From contig NZ_JAKSXZ010000106.1 in assembly GCF_022829465.1 (NCBI RefSeq), positions 1-64,000 on the forward strand: DNA of 64,000 nucleotides. Direction: 5' to 3'. The stretch comes from Methylobacterium sp. J-067. GTDB taxonomy: Bacteria > Pseudomonadota > Alphaproteobacteria > Rhizobiales > Beijerinckiaceae. Made by a program: the position numbers and the translations under genes. Below the pieces are notes generated by a model. The model ran no database searches. It worked only from the letters and a program-made list of their open reading frames with translations, and was not told the DNA's origin. Positions 22,701 to 33,359 of the stretch are shown in pieces (position 1 is the first letter of the stretch; every line of letters begins with the position of its first letter).

Positions 22701-23465
22701 ATGGACAGTTTCGATTCCGATGGCGTGCGGATCGCCTATATCGACGTGCCGCCGGCTTCAGGCGGCGGCGACGCGATCCTGCTGATCCACGGCTTCGCGT
22801 CGAACCACGCGGTGAACTGGGTCAACACCCAATGGGTGCGCGCCCTCGCCCAGGCCGGCTACCGCACCATCGCCCTCGACAATCGCGGCCACGGCGAGAG
22901 CGAGAAGCTGTACGATCCGGAGGCCTATTCCTCCGAGGCGATGGCGTCGGACGCGGTGCGGCTCCTCGACCATCTCGGCATCGAACGCGCCCACATCATG
23001 GGCTACTCGATGGGCGCGCGGATCACCGCCCACATCGCCCTCGACCATACCGCGCGCGTGCGCACGGCGCTCATCGGCGGCCTCGGGATGCATCTGGTGG
23101 AGGGGCGCGGCCTGCCCTCCGGCATCGCGGAGGCCTTGGAGGCCCCCGCCGGCACGCCCGCCCCGAACCCCACGGCGGCGGCGTTCCGCACCTTCGCTGA
23201 GCAGACCCGCAGCGACCTGCGGGCGCTCGCGGCCTGCATGCGCGGCTCGCGCCAGACCCTCAGCCGGAGCGAACTGGCGCAGATCGAGGTGCCGGTGCTG
23301 GTCTCGGTCGGGACGTTGGACACGGTGGCGGGCTCGGGCCCGGGGCTCGCCGCCCTGATGCCCGATGCGCGCGCCCTGGACCTGGAGGGCAAGGATCACT
23401 CCACCGCCGTGGGCGCCAAGGCCCACCGCGACGGCGTGCTCGCGTTCCTCGCGGCCCAGCCCTAG
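22701..23465 (+). CDS. alpha/beta hydrolase
   Basis: 254 residues from ATG 22701; ATG 22689 adds four residues. It is a typical fold: oxyanion motif [19 protein letters not shown], nucleophile elbow GYSMGARI with the catalytic Ser, Asp in [11 protein letters not shown], and His in GKDHSTAVG. The substrate cannot be read from sequence. Its stop codon overlaps the stop of the convergent ABC permease gene by 4 bp. Confidence 0.9.
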   Translation: MDSFDSDGVRIAYIDVPPASGGGDAILLIHGFASNHAVNWVNTQWVRALAQAGYRTIALDNRGHGESEKLYDPEAYSSEAMASDAVRLLDHLGIERAHIMGYSMGARITAHIALDHTARVRTALIGGLGMHLVEGRGLPSGIAEALEAPAGTPAPNPTAAAFRTFAEQTRSDLRALAACMRGSRQTLSRSELAQIEVPVLVSVGTLDTVAGSGPGLAALMPDARALDLEGKDHSTAVGAKAHRDGVLAFLAAQP

Positions 23466-24232
23466 CTCTTCAGCCGGTAGCCCGTGCGGAAGATGTAGGT
23501 CACGAGGCCGAGGCAGATCACGAGGAAGAGCCCTGTCATGGCGAGGCTCACCGCGATGCTGACGTCGGCGTTGCCGAAGAACGCCCAGCGGAACCCACTG
23601 ATCAGATAGACGACCGGGTTCGCGAGGCTCACCGCGTGCCAGAAGGGCGGCAGCATGCTCACCGAGTAGAAGCTGCCGCCGAGGAAGGTCAGCGGCGTCA
23701 CCACGAGGAGCGGCACCAGTTGCAGCTTCTCGAACCCGTCCGCCCAAAGGCCGATGACGAAGCCGAACAGGCTGAACGTCGTGGCCGTGAGCAGCAGGAA
23801 GCCGATCATCCAGAACGGGTGGTCGATCCGCAGGGGCACGAAGAGCGACGCGGTCGCCAGGATGATCAGCCCGATCAGGATCGACTTCGAGGCCGCCGCC
23901 CCGACATAGCCGAGCACCACCTCCACGGGGGAGATCGGCGCCGAGAGGATTTCGTAAATCGTGCCGGCGAAACGCGGGAAGTAGATGCCGAACGAGGCGT
24001 TGGCGATGCTCTGCGTCAGCAGCGAGAGCATGATCAGCCCCGGCACGATGAACAACCCGTAGGGCACGCCGTCCACGGCCGTGACCCGCGAGCCGATGGC
24101 CGCGCCGAACACCACGAAATAGAGCGTGGTCGAGATGACCGGCGCCAGGATGCTCTGCCCGGCGGTGCGCCAGAAGCGGCTCATCTCGAAGCGGTAGATC
24201 GCCAGGACCGCTGGCCAGTTCATGCCGCCCAT
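23462..24232 (-). CDS. ABC-2 type transporter permease
   Basis: 256 residues from ATG 24232; a GTG at 24235 is also possible. Six membrane helices follow a short cytoplasmic start ([21 protein letters not shown]). The ABC-2 signature region [36 protein letters not shown] lies at about residues 180-215. It pairs with the ATPase encoded just upstream, start and stop codons overlapping, which shows translational coupling. The pair resembles the DrrAB/YadGH exporters. Substrate is unknown. Confidence 0.93.
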   Translation of the reverse strand: MGGMNWPAVLAIYRFEMSRFWRTAGQSILAPVISTTLYFVVFGAAIGSRVTAVDGVPYGLFIVPGLIMLSLLTQSIANASFGIYFPRFAGTIYEILSAPISPVEVVLGYVGAAASKSILIGLIILATASLFVPLRIDHPFWMIGFLLLTATTFSLFGFVIGLWADGFEKLQLVPLLVVTPLTFLGGSFYSVSMLPPFWHAVSLANPVVYLISGFRWAFFGNADVSIAVSLAMTGLFLVICLGLVTYIFRTGYRLKS

Positions 24233-25158
24233 CACGCCGCCTCCCCGCGCACCAATCCGACGAAGATGTCCTCCAGGGAGGATTGCTCCGTGCGCAGGTC
24301 GCTGAACCGGATCTCCGCCTCGGATAGGGCGGTGAGCAATCCGGTGATGCCGGTTCGTTCGGCCTTGGTGTCGTAGGTGTAGACCAGTTCGCGCCCCTCC
24401 CCCGTCAGGGCCAGGCCGAAATGCGCAAGGCTGTCCGGCACCGCATCGAGGGGTGTCTGCAATTGCAGGATCAGGCGCTTGCGCCCGAGCTGATGCATCA
24501 GCGCCGCCTTCTCCTCCACGAGGATGATCTGCCCGCCGCGGATCACGCCGATCCGGTCGGCCATCTCCTCGGCCTCCTCAATGTAATGGGTGGTGAGGAT
24601 GACCGTGACGCCCTCGTCGCGCAGGTCGCGCACGAGGCGCCACATGTCCTGGCGCAACTCCACGTCGACGCCGGCCGTCGGCTCGTCGAGGAACAGCACG
24701 CGCGGCTGGTGCGAGAGCGCCTTGGCGATCAGCACCCGCCGCTTCATGCCGCCCGACAGGGTCATGAGCCGGTTGGTGCGCTTGTCCCACAGGGAGAGCG
24801 CCTTCAGCACCCGCTCGATATGGGCCGGGTCCGGCTTCATGCCAAACAGCCCGCGCGAGAAGCTGACCGTGTTCCACACCGTCTCGAAGGCGTCGGTGGT
24901 GAGTTCCTGCGGCACGAGGCCGATCGACCGCCGGGCCGCCCGGTAATCCCGGGCGATGTCGTGGCCATCGACGGTCACGGTGCCGGTGCTCGGCGTGACG
25001 ATGCCGCAGACGATGTTGATGAGGGTCGATTTGCCGGCGCCGTTCGGCCCGAGCAGGGCGAAGATCTCACCACGCTCAATGGCGAGGTTCACGCCCTTCA
25101 GGGCACTGAACCCGGACGCATAGGTCTTCGACAGGTCCGAAATGGAGATGATGGGCAT
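24232..25158 (-). CDS. ABC transporter ATP-binding protein
   Basis: 308 residues. Walker A is GPNGAGKST, the signature is LSGGMKRR, Walker B is [12 protein letters not shown] and the switch His is in [11 protein letters not shown] 70-residue C-terminal extension follows, as in the DrrA group of multidrug and polysaccharide exporters. It energises the permease encoded by the overlapping downstream gene. The 25159-25245 spacer separates it from the next gene on the same strand. Confidence 0.95.
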   Translation of the reverse strand: MPIISISDLSKTYASGFSALKGVNLAIERGEIFALLGPNGAGKSTLINIVCGIVTPSTGTVTVDGHDIARDYRAARRSIGLVPQELTTDAFETVWNTVSFSRGLFGMKPDPAHIERVLKALSLWDKRTNRLMTLSGGMKRRVLIAKALSHQPRVLFLDEPTAGVDVELRQDMWRLVRDLRDEGVTVILTTHYIEEAEEMADRIGVIRGGQIILVEEKAALMHQLGRKRLILQLQTPLDAVPDSLAHFGLALTGEGRELVYTYDTKAERTGITGLLTALSEAEIRFSDLRTEQSSLEDIFVGLVRGEAA

Positions 25159-25245
25159 CGCACGGGGGCTGCAACGGGGTGGCGGCCTATAGCACGCCCA
25201 CGTTCGGCCTCAGCCCGTCCCGCGTGCGCGGGCACACCGGGCGGC

Positions 25246-25506
25246 TCAAGCCCCTCCGCGCCTCGCGAAGGATTCGAGCATCCTCAGGCAGAAGTCGCGC
25301 ATCTTCGGATCGCGGATGCGCGTGAAGGCGGCGATCATCGCGGCGCATTCGCTGCTCGACGGCTCCTGGCCCGGCTCGGCCGAGGGAGCGCGGGTGAAGG
25401 TGCTGACCGGGATGTCCAGGGCGGTCGCGATCTGGCGCAGGAGCCGGGCCCGGTCGGTCGTGGACTTCGTGTCCTGTGTCGGAAGGAAGCCGCCCGCGTC
25501 AGTCAT
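25246..25506 (-). CDS. small protein resembling the C-terminal tail of XRE regulators
   Basis: 86 residues from ATG 25506. RARLLRQIATALDIPVSTFTR is followed by SECAAMIAAFTRIRDPKMRDFCLRMLESFARR. The last block has the same look as the A-F-x-R-I-x-D-P...R tail that ends many alphaproteobacterial XRE-family regulators, but there is no helix-turn-helix domain. It could be a free regulatory or dimerisation module; this is an inference from pattern memory. Function is not known. Transcription runs toward the ABC genes' 3' side but the large gaps argue for its own promoter. Confidence 0.6.
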   Translation of the reverse strand: MTDAGGFLPTQDTKSTTDRARLLRQIATALDIPVSTFTRAPSAEPGQEPSSSECAAMIAAFTRIRDPKMRDFCLRMLESFARRGGA

Positions 25507-26027
25507 GGTGTCGTCCGCCCACTCGACCGGTCCGTCCGAAACCCATGCGACTCCGGGCCGAGGGCCCATGGCGCAGTACCACGACAGCATTCAATAAGAT
25601 GCCGATGTTTGCAACCTGCCAGCAGGGGGCAAGTCCTGAAACTATTCGCTGATATTGGAGGTCCAGTCTCATCGGATGGAAACTTACATATATCGATCGG
25701 CTTTCGTGCGGATCAGCATAAGTCGCGTCTCCCCGGTGCCTGAGGCTCTTTTAGCCACGCTTGGTGGGGATGTCGCGCGTCTGCGTAGTCGCACGCCGTG
25801 TCAACGCGTCAGCCAACAGTTTGCCCGCAATCCAGTTGTCCTCAAAGTGCGCAAGGGCACCGCAAGGTCAAATGGTTAACGGCGGCGCCGTGAGAACCAG
25901 CGAGGTTTACCGTTCATCAAGGTTTACGATTGGAAACCGTCGATGAATGGCTAACGGAGCGTGAAAGGACTCGCGAACAAACCGTTAATGCGGGCATCGT
26001 CAGGCCATCGACGAACCGGAGAGACCG
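25507..26027. other. lower-GC intergenic region with CtrA-like half sites
   Basis: About 520 bp with no supported gene; short frames here (for example 25655-25879) lack family features. The centre is visibly less GC-rich than its surroundings. ATGGTTAA (25872-25879), the reverse complement of the CtrA half-site TTAACCAT, and a one-mismatch ATGGCTAA near 25946 are present. These could be cell-cycle regulator sites, but the full TTAA-N7-TTAA form was not found. Confidence 0.4.
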
Positions 26028-26117
26028 ATGAGCGCCCGCCTCGAAGACCTGAAGTTCCTTTTCACCCTCAGCGCGGTCGTGCTCTGCGGCAGCGGCCTCG
26101 ACATCATCCTGCGCTGA
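26028..26117 (+). CDS. possible 29-residue hydrophobic micro-protein
   Basis: An ATG at 26028 opens a 30-codon frame. It has a short charged start (SARLEDLK), then a 15-residue hydrophobic stretch (FLFTLSAVVLCGSGL) and ends IILR. A GGAGAG ribosome-binding site lies 5 bp upstream. Third codon positions are mostly C or G as in real genes of this genome. It is downstream of the lower-GC spacer that carries CtrA-like half sites. No family is recognised and the length allows chance. Confidence 0.4.
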   Translation: MSARLEDLKFLFTLSAVVLCGSGLDIILR

Positions 26118-26122
26118 ACGGA

Positions 26123-26473
26123 TCAGGCGGCCTGACGCTCGACCCGGCGGAGGGAATCCAGGGCCCGTTCGAGGGCCGCGCGAGCCTCGCGCCCGTCCTG
26201 CGCCAGGGTGCGCGGGGCGCAATCCACGAAGATCTGCCGGGGGATGCGGCCCGAGGCGGCGTTGCGGTTCGCCGAGGCGGCCACGGCGTTGCCGGTGAGG
26301 AGCAGGCCTCGCAGTTCCGCCGCCCGTGCGCGGCTTTCCGCCCGGAGGCGGACGAGGCCGATCACGAGACCGACGAGGCCCGCCGCGACGAGGGCCAGCG
26401 CGAGAACGTATCCGAAAGCCATCCCACCGATCCGCGCGCCGACACCAGCCAAGCCGGGACTGTCCCCGGTCAT
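26123..26473 (-). CDS. hypothetical single-pass membrane protein
   Basis: 116 residues, or 99 if started at ATG 26422 (MAFGYV), which places the membrane segment at the N-terminus. GYVLALALVAAGLVGLVIGLVRL is a strong membrane helix. The rest is a soluble charged region with AELRGLLLTGNAVAASANRN and a final amphipathic helix REARAALERALDSLRRV. No family is recognised. It lies 30 bp after the sufT-like gene on the same strand, so it may be cotranscribed with the SUF operon. Confidence 0.55.
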   Translation of the reverse strand: MTGDSPGLAGVGARIGGMAFGYVLALALVAAGLVGLVIGLVRLRAESRARAAELRGLLLTGNAVAASANRNAASGRIPRQIFVDCAPRTLAQDGREARAALERALDSLRRVERQAA

Positions 26474-26503
26474 GGTTAGCGGAAGCTTAACGGCGTGGGC
26501 GGC

Positions 26504-26887
26504 TCACCACATGTCGAGGGCGACGCGGGCCTCGTCCGACATGCGGCTCTGGTCCCACGGCGGATCGAACACCATCGTCACGCTGCAGGATTGGACGCCC
26601 GGCACGGCCGAGACGGCGTTCTCCACCCAGCCCGGCATCTCGCCCGCCACGGGGCAGCCCGGTGCGGTGAGGGTCATGTCGATGGCGACCTTGCGGTCGT
26701 CGTCGATGTCCACCCGATAGATCAGGCCGAGTTCGTAGATGTCGGCCGGGATCTCCGGATCGTAGACGGACTTGAGGGCGACGACGATCGCGTCGGTCAG
26801 CCGGTCCATCTCCTCCGGCGGGATCGCCGAGGCGCCTTCGACGGCGGGCGTGTTGCTGCCGCCCGTGATGGTGGCGTCGGTGCTCAT
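26504..26887 (-). CDS. sufT: SufT-like DUF59 Fe-S assembly protein
   Basis: 127 residues from ATG 26887. The DUF59/MIP18 fold is clear: SVYDPEIPADIYELGLIYRVDI, then MTLTAPGCPVAGEMPGWVENAV with the conserved Cys of APGCP, and MVFDPPWD. DUF59 genes at the end of SUF operons (SufT) help mature Fe-S proteins. It follows sufS by 51 bp. The N-terminal 25 residues are a low-complexity extension. The usual next gene, sufA, is missing. Confidence 0.9.
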   Translation of the reverse strand: MSTDATITGGSNTPAVEGASAIPPEEMDRLTDAIVVALKSVYDPEIPADIYELGLIYRVDIDDDRKVAIDMTLTAPGCPVAGEMPGWVENAVSAVPGVQSCSVTMVFDPPWDQSRMSDEARVALDMW

Positions 26888-26938
26888 CGGTCTCAACCCT
26901 TCCCTTGCCGCGTTCAAGGCGCGGCCGGTCTCACACAA

Positions 26939-28183
26939 TCAGGCGAACAGCATTTCGGCCTTCGCCAGCGCCTCGGCAAGCGCATCGATCTCATCGGTCG
27001 TGTTGTAAAGCCCGAACGAGGCACGGCAGGTCGAGGTGGCGCCGAACCGCGTCAGCAGCGGCATGGCGCAATGCGTCCCCGCCCGAACCGCGACGCCCTG
27101 TCGGTCGATCACGGTGGCGATGTCGTGGGCGTGCGCGCCCTTCATCTCGAAGCTGATGACGCCGCCCTTGCCCTTCGCCGTGCCGATAATCCGCAGGGAA
27201 TTCATCGCGCAGAGGCGCTGGTGGGCGTACTCGGTCAGCATCGTCTCGTGCGCGGCGATGTTCTCGCGCCCGAGGGTCATCATGAATTCCAGCGCCGCGC
27301 CGAGGCCGACTGCCTCGATGATCGCCGGCGTGCCCGCCTCGAAGCGGTGGGGCGGATCGTTGTAGGTGACCGCATCCTGGCTCACCGCGCGGATCATCTC
27401 GCCGCCGCCCTGGTAGGGGGGCAGGCGCTCCAGCCATTCCTTCTTGCCGTAGAGCACGCCGATGCCGGTCGGCCCGTAGACCTTGTGGCCGGTGAAGACG
27501 AAGAAGTCGCAATCGAGCGCCCGCACGTCCACCGGCTGGTGGACCGCGCTCTGCGCGCCGTCGAGGAGCACCGGCACGCCGTGAGCATGGGCGATGCGCA
27601 CGATCTCCTTGGCCGGCGTCACCGTGCCGAGCACGTTCGACATGTGGGTGATCGCCACCATCTTGGTGCGCGGCGTGAACAGTTTTTCGTATTCCTCGAC
27701 GAGGAAGTTGCCCTCGTCATCGACGGGCGCCCACTTGATCACGGCGCCCCGGCGCTCGCGCAGGAAGTGCCAGGGCACGATGTTGGAATGGTGCTCCATG
27801 ATCGAGAGGATGATCTCGTCCCCCTCCCCGATCAGCCCGGCCCAGCCCATGGACGAGGCGACGAGATTGTACGCCTCGGTGGCGTTGCGGGTGAAGATGA
27901 TCTCGTCGATGGAGGCGGCGTTGAGGAATTGCCGCGTGGTCTCGCGGGCGCCCTCGAACCCCTCGGTCGCGGCATTGGCCATGTAATGTAGGCCGCGATG
28001 CACGTTGGCGTAGCCGGTCTGCATGCAGTTCACCATCGCGTCGATGACGGCGCGGGGCTTCTGCGCGGAGGCGGCGTTGTCGAGATAGACCAGCGGTTTG
28101 CCGTAGACCGTCTCCGCCAGGATCGGGAACTCCTTGCGGATCTCCGAAACGTCGTAGGTCGGGGTGAGGACGGGTGCGTTCAT
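26939..28183 (-). CDS. sufS: cysteine desulfurase SufS
   Basis: 414 residues of the SufS (group II) type. It is a PLP enzyme that takes sulfur from cysteine for Fe-S assembly. NAASAQKPRAVIDAM is the N-terminal group II pattern. ATEAYNLVASS, the HHSNIVPW motif and DGAQSAVH follow. The PLP Lys is in FVFTGHKVYGPTG. The active-site Cys is in RAGTHCAMPLL near residue 370, and the C-terminal SFGLYNTTDEID is typical. It is gene five of the operon, between sufD and sufT. Confidence 0.97.
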   Translation of the reverse strand: MNAPVLTPTYDVSEIRKEFPILAETVYGKPLVYLDNAASAQKPRAVIDAMVNCMQTGYANVHRGLHYMANAATEGFEGARETTRQFLNAASIDEIIFTRNATEAYNLVASSMGWAGLIGEGDEIILSIMEHHSNIVPWHFLRERRGAVIKWAPVDDEGNFLVEEYEKLFTPRTKMVAITHMSNVLGTVTPAKEIVRIAHAHGVPVLLDGAQSAVHQPVDVRALDCDFFVFTGHKVYGPTGIGVLYGKKEWLERLPPYQGGGEMIRAVSQDAVTYNDPPHRFEAGTPAIIEAVGLGAALEFMMTLGRENIAAHETMLTEYAHQRLCAMNSLRIIGTAKGKGGVISFEMKGAHAHDIATVIDRQGVAVRAGTHCAMPLLTRFGATSTCRASFGLYNTTDEIDALAEALAKAEMLFA

Positions 28184-28238
28184 CGGTTCTCGCTCGCTGG
28201 TGTCCCTCCCCCTTCGGAAGGGGGAGGGTCGTCGCGGA

Positions 28239-29561
28239 TCAACCGCGCGCGTGGAGCCACGCGTCGATCTCGCCGATCAGCGCCTCGCGGGCGCCCTCGT
28301 GCGTGACCGTTTCGATCGCCTCGCCGAGGAAGGCCTGGACGAGCAGGCTCTGGGCGAGGGGGCGCGGCAGGCCGCGGGCCATCAGGTAGAACAGGAGGTC
28401 TTCGTCCGGCGCGCCGCAGGTAGCCCCGTGGCCGCAGGCGACATCGTCGGCGAAGATTTCCAGCTCCGGCTTGTTCATCATCTGCCCCTCGTCGGTGAGG
28501 AGGAGACAATCGGACTTCATCTTGCCGTCGGTCTGCTGGGCCGCCTGGCGGACGATGATCTTGCCCTGGAACACCCCGGTGGCGTTACCGTCGATCACCG
28601 TCTTGAACTGCTCGCGGCCGACGCCGCCCACCGCCGCATGGTCGGCCAGCAGGGTCGAATCGGCGAGCTGACCGTCGCGCAGCATGGCCGCGCCGTTGAC
28701 GACGACCTTGGTGTTCTCGCCCGCGATGTTCAGGAAGATCTGGTGGCGCGACAGTACCGCGCCCGTGACCACGGCCACGGTCTCCAGTTCCGCCTCGTCG
28801 TCCAGCTTCACGCTGATCGTCGAGAGGGCGACGGCGGCCGAGCCTTCCGTGTTCGTGCGGCTGTGCCGGAAGACCGAACCCTTGCCGATATGCACGTCGA
28901 GGGCATCGTTCGGCTGGTAGGTCAGGCCGTCCGGCCCCTCATGGCTTTCCAAGACCGAGAGTTCGGCGCCGTCGGCCAGATCGACCAGGACGCGGGTCGC
29001 GGTGGAGAACGGCTCTGAGCCGGTGTTCACGAAGCGCATGTGCAGCGGTAGGTCGGGCTTGGCGCCCGCCGTGACGCCGATCAGCACGCCGTCCGCGAGG
29101 AAGGCGGTGTTGAGCTGATAGATCGCGTTCTCGCGGGCCTGCTCGACCGGGGCGAGGCGCTTCAGGCGCGCATCGCCCTTGCCCATGGCGTCGTTGATCG
29201 GCGTCACGGTCACGCCCTCCGGCAGGCCGGAGAGGTCGGACAGGGCGCGGACCAGGTGGCCGTTGACGAAGGTCAGCCGGGCCGCCTCGATCGTGGCGAA
29301 GCCCTTCGCGACGGCGACCGCGGTGCGGGCGGCCTCCGCCGAGGGGGCCTCGGCGGGCGGGGCGGCGTCGGTGATCGCGGCGCGCAGGTCGGTGTACTTG
29401 AACGCCTCGACCCGGCGGCTCGGCAGGCCGGTGGCCTCGAAGAACTTGAACGCCTCCTCGCGGCCGATGGCCTCCTCGGCGGCGAAGCTCTTGCGCCCGG
29501 ACTCGAACAGTGCCGACAGGCCGGTCTCGGCGCCCGTGCGGAGGTTCTTGACCTCGGCCAT
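28239..29561 (-). CDS. sufD: Fe-S scaffold subunit SufD
   Basis: 440 residues. An N-terminal helical region with LPSRRVEAFKYTDLR, the motif seen in SufD, is followed by the beta-helix core. The core ends with CGHGATCGAPDEDLLFYLMARGL and LLVQAFLGE. SufD forms the SufBC2D scaffold with SufB and SufC and is involved in iron entry. The H and C residues of the CGHGATCG block match those used in cluster assembly. Its ATG overlaps the stop codon of sufC by one base (TAATG), so translation is coupled. Confidence 0.96.
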   Translation of the reverse strand: MAEVKNLRTGAETGLSALFESGRKSFAAEEAIGREEAFKFFEATGLPSRRVEAFKYTDLRAAITDAAPPAEAPSAEAARTAVAVAKGFATIEAARLTFVNGHLVRALSDLSGLPEGVTVTPINDAMGKGDARLKRLAPVEQARENAIYQLNTAFLADGVLIGVTAGAKPDLPLHMRFVNTGSEPFSTATRVLVDLADGAELSVLESHEGPDGLTYQPNDALDVHIGKGSVFRHSRTNTEGSAAVALSTISVKLDDEAELETVAVVTGAVLSRHQIFLNIAGENTKVVVNGAAMLRDGQLADSTLLADHAAVGGVGREQFKTVIDGNATGVFQGKIIVRQAAQQTDGKMKSDCLLLTDEGQMMNKPELEIFADDVACGHGATCGAPDEDLLFYLMARGLPRPLAQSLLVQAFLGEAIETVTHEGAREALIGEIDAWLHARG

Positions 29562-30313
29562 TACGCGGCCTCCCCGGTGCGGTACTCGGCGTAGCCGGAG
29601 GCTTCGAGTTCCAGCGCCAGCTCCTTGCCGCCCGACTTCACGATCTGCCCCTTTGACATGACGTGCACGACGTCGGGGACGATGTGGTTCAGCAACCGCT
29701 GGTAGTGGGTGATGACGAGGAAGGAGCGGCCTTCCGCGCGGAGCGCGTTAACGCCCTCGGAGACGATGCGCAGGGCATCGATGTCGAGGCCGGAATCGGT
29801 CTCGTCCAGCACGCAGAATTTCGGCTGAAGCAGCGCCATCTGGAGGATTTCCATGCGCTTCTTCTCACCGCCGGAGAAGCCGACGTTGAGGGCTCGCTTG
29901 AGCATTTCCTTATTGATCTCAAGCTTGTCGGCGGCGCCGTTCACGGCGCGGATGAAGTCCGGCGTGGAGAGCTCGGCCTCGCCGCGCGCCTTGCGCTGGG
30001 CGTTCAGGCACGCCTTCAGGAAGGTCATGGTGCCGACGCCGGGGATCTCCAGCGGGTACTGGAAGGCAAGGAACACGCCGGCGGCGGCGCGCTCGTCCGG
30101 GGCCATCTCCAGCACGTTCTGGCCGTCGAGCAGGATCTCGCCTTCGAGGACTTCATAGTCCTCCTTGCCGGCGATGACGTAGGAGAGCGTCGACTTGCCG
30201 GAGCCGTTCGGCCCCATGATCGCGGCGACTTCGCCATCCTTCACGGTGAGGTTGAGGCCGTTGAGGATGCGGTTGTCCTCGATCTGCACGACGAGGTTCT
30301 TGATTTCGAGCAT
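29561..30313 (-). CDS. sufC: Fe-S assembly ATPase SufC
   Basis: 250 residues. It is an ABC-type ATPase with Walker [12 protein letters not shown], the Q loop [13 protein letters not shown], signature FSGGEKKR, and Walker [13 protein letters not shown]. Instead of a membrane partner it binds SufB and SufD in the cytoplasm and drives conformational change during cluster assembly. The DETDSGLD form of Walker B is typical of SufC. It starts 73 bp after sufB. Confidence 0.98.
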   Translation of the reverse strand: MLEIKNLVVQIEDNRILNGLNLTVKDGEVAAIMGPNGSGKSTLSYVIAGKEDYEVLEGEILLDGQNVLEMAPDERAAAGVFLAFQYPLEIPGVGTMTFLKACLNAQRKARGEAELSTPDFIRAVNGAADKLEINKEMLKRALNVGFSGGEKKRMEILQMALLQPKFCVLDETDSGLDIDALRIVSEGVNALRAEGRSFLVITHYQRLLNHIVPDVVHVMSKGQIVKSGGKELALELEASGYAEYRTGEAA

Positions 30314-30386
30314 AGGTCGTCAGTCCCGTTCCATAGCGGTCGTCTCCCTCCCCGCGTCGGGGGAGGGAGGAGAGTTGTGGTGTCGC

Positions 30387-31856
<1,470 letters not shown>

Positions 31857-31923
31857 CAGCGTCTCCTGGCATGCCCGGCGTCAAGGGCCGGGAAGCGTGT
31901 GGATGTGGCTCGGGACGCGGCCC

Positions 31924-33093
31924 TCAGGCCGCCCGCCCTTGCCTCTCATATAGGGATGTCACGACCCGTTCGAAGGCGTGGAGGAAGCGGGTCACATCCT
32001 CCTCCACGGTATTCCAGCCCAGACTCACTCGGAGCGCCCCGCCCGCGAGGGCCGGGGGCACGCCCATCGCCGCCAGCGTCGCGGAGCGCGCGACCTTGCC
32101 CGACGAGCAGGCCGAGCCCGACGAGACGGCCACCCCCGCGAGGTCGAGGGCGATCAGCGCCGCCGGGGCATCGAGCCCCGGAACGGCGAAGCTCAGCGTG
32201 TTCGGCAGGCGCAGCGCGCCCTCCCCGAACACCACGGCGTCCGGCGCCAGAGCGCGGACACCGGCCGCGGCCCGATCCCGCAGAGCGGCGATCCGTTCAG
32301 CCTCGGCGGGAAGCGATTCAGCCGCGATCCGCGCTGCCTCTCCCATGCCAACGAGCGAGGGCAGGCTTTCGGTGCCGCAGCGCAGGCGCTTTTCCTGGCC
32401 GCCCCCCCGGACGAAGGCCCCGTCGAGAGTGACGTCGTCGGCCAACACCAGCGCGCCGACCCCCTTCGGGGCGGCGAACTTGTGGCCGGAGAGGGTCAGG
32501 GCGTCGAGACCGAGGGCAGAGAAATCCAAAGGGATCTTGCCCACGGCCTGCACCGCGTCACTGTGGACGAGGGAGCGCCCATGGGCGCGGGCCCGGGCGA
32601 CGATTTCCGCGAGCGGCTGGATCACGCCGGTCTCGTTGTTCGCGGCATGGACCGAGATCAGCACGCACTCCTCCGCGAGTGCCGTCAGGCGCGCGTCGAG
32701 GGCGGCGAGGTCGATCACCCCCGCCGCATCCACCGGCAGAAGCTCCACCGCCTCATCGGGGAACCGGTGGCCGGCGGCGACGCAGGGGTGCTCGCTCGCG
32801 CTGTGCAGAAGGTGGGTCGGCTCCGGCCAGACCCGGCGGTGCAGAGCCCCCGAGAGGATTGCGTTCGCGGCTTCCGTCCCGCCGCTGGTGAACACGACCT
32901 GCCCCGGCTTCGCGCCGACGAGACCCGCCACCTGCGCCCGCGCGCCTTCGAGCGCCGCCCGCGCCGCCCGGCCCTCGGCATGGATCGAGGAGGGGTTGCC
33001 CGGCAGGGTCAGGGCGCGCGCCACCGCCGCCGCCACGTCCGGACGAACCGGGGCGGTCGCATTGTGATCGAGATAGGCGCGGGTCTTGTCCAT
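31924..33093 (-). CDS. NifS/IscS-type cysteine desulfurase at the head of the SUF operon
   Basis: 389 residues from ATG 33093. It is a group I (NifS/IscS-like) PLP enzyme: YLDHNATAPVRP, GNPSSIHAEGRAAR, SGGTEAANAI, SEHPCV, and SGHKFAAPKGVG with the PLP Lys near residue 200. The Cys loop SSGSACSSGKV near residue 325 is short, so the enzyme is a compact type. Alphaproteobacterial SUF operons often start with this second desulfurase gene (sufS2). Here the usual Rrf2 regulator gene ahead of it is absent; tandem ICE boxes lie 141-176 bp upstream instead. Confidence 0.93.
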   Translation of the reverse strand: MDKTRAYLDHNATAPVRPDVAAAVARALTLPGNPSSIHAEGRAARAALEGARAQVAGLVGAKPGQVVFTSGGTEAANAILSGALHRRVWPEPTHLLHSASEHPCVAAGHRFPDEAVELLPVDAAGVIDLAALDARLTALAEECVLISVHAANNETGVIQPLAEIVARARAHGRSLVHSDAVQAVGKIPLDFSALGLDALTLSGHKFAAPKGVGALVLADDVTLDGAFVRGGGQEKRLRCGTESLPSLVGMGEAARIAAESLPAEAERIAALRDRAAAGVRALAPDAVVFGEGALRLPNTLSFAVPGLDAPAALIALDLAGVAVSSGSACSSGKVARSATLAAMGVPPALAGGALRVSLGWNTVEEDVTRFLHAFERVVTSLYERQGRAA

Positions 33094-33233
33094 CGCCGTA
33101 ATGCTTCGTCTCCAATCGCGCGAAGTGCTTGCACGCAGGGTGGCCCGCCGTGTTAAGGCGCGCCGAGAGAAATACCGGTCCCTCCGGCCGAGATCGTCCC
33201 GGCACACCACCCTGCGGTGGACTTACGCCATAC

Positions 33234-33250
33234 TTTAGAACGCTTCTAAT
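33234..33250. promoter_or_regulatory. ICE box 1 (Irr-type iron control element)
   Basis: TTTAGAA-CGC-TTCTAAT. It matches the described rhizobial Irr site TTTAGAAnnnTTCTAAA at 13 of 14 defined positions, with a perfect TTAGAA/TTCTAA inverted core. It lies in the divergent region between the SUF operon (start 33093) and the hydrolase gene (start 33360). A TATGGC hexamer on the minus strand lies just beyond it. Confidence 0.8.
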
Positions 33251-33252
33251 GA

Positions 33253-33269
33253 CCTAGAATTGTTCTAAG
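33253..33269. promoter_or_regulatory. ICE box 2 (Irr-type iron control element)
   Basis: CCTAGAA-TTG-TTCTAAG. It has the same spacing and TAGAA/TTCTA core as box 1 and matches the ICE consensus at 11 of 14 positions. Its centre is 19 bp from that of box 1, about two helical turns, so two Irr dimers could bind the same face. Confidence 0.7.
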
Positions 33270-33359
33270 AGTGCTTTTATGACGTGGGTCCATCGAGTCA
33301 AGGTGGTCCGCTGCGGTGCGGGAACGGGCGGCCGAGGGCGACGGAGCGAGAGGACGAAC

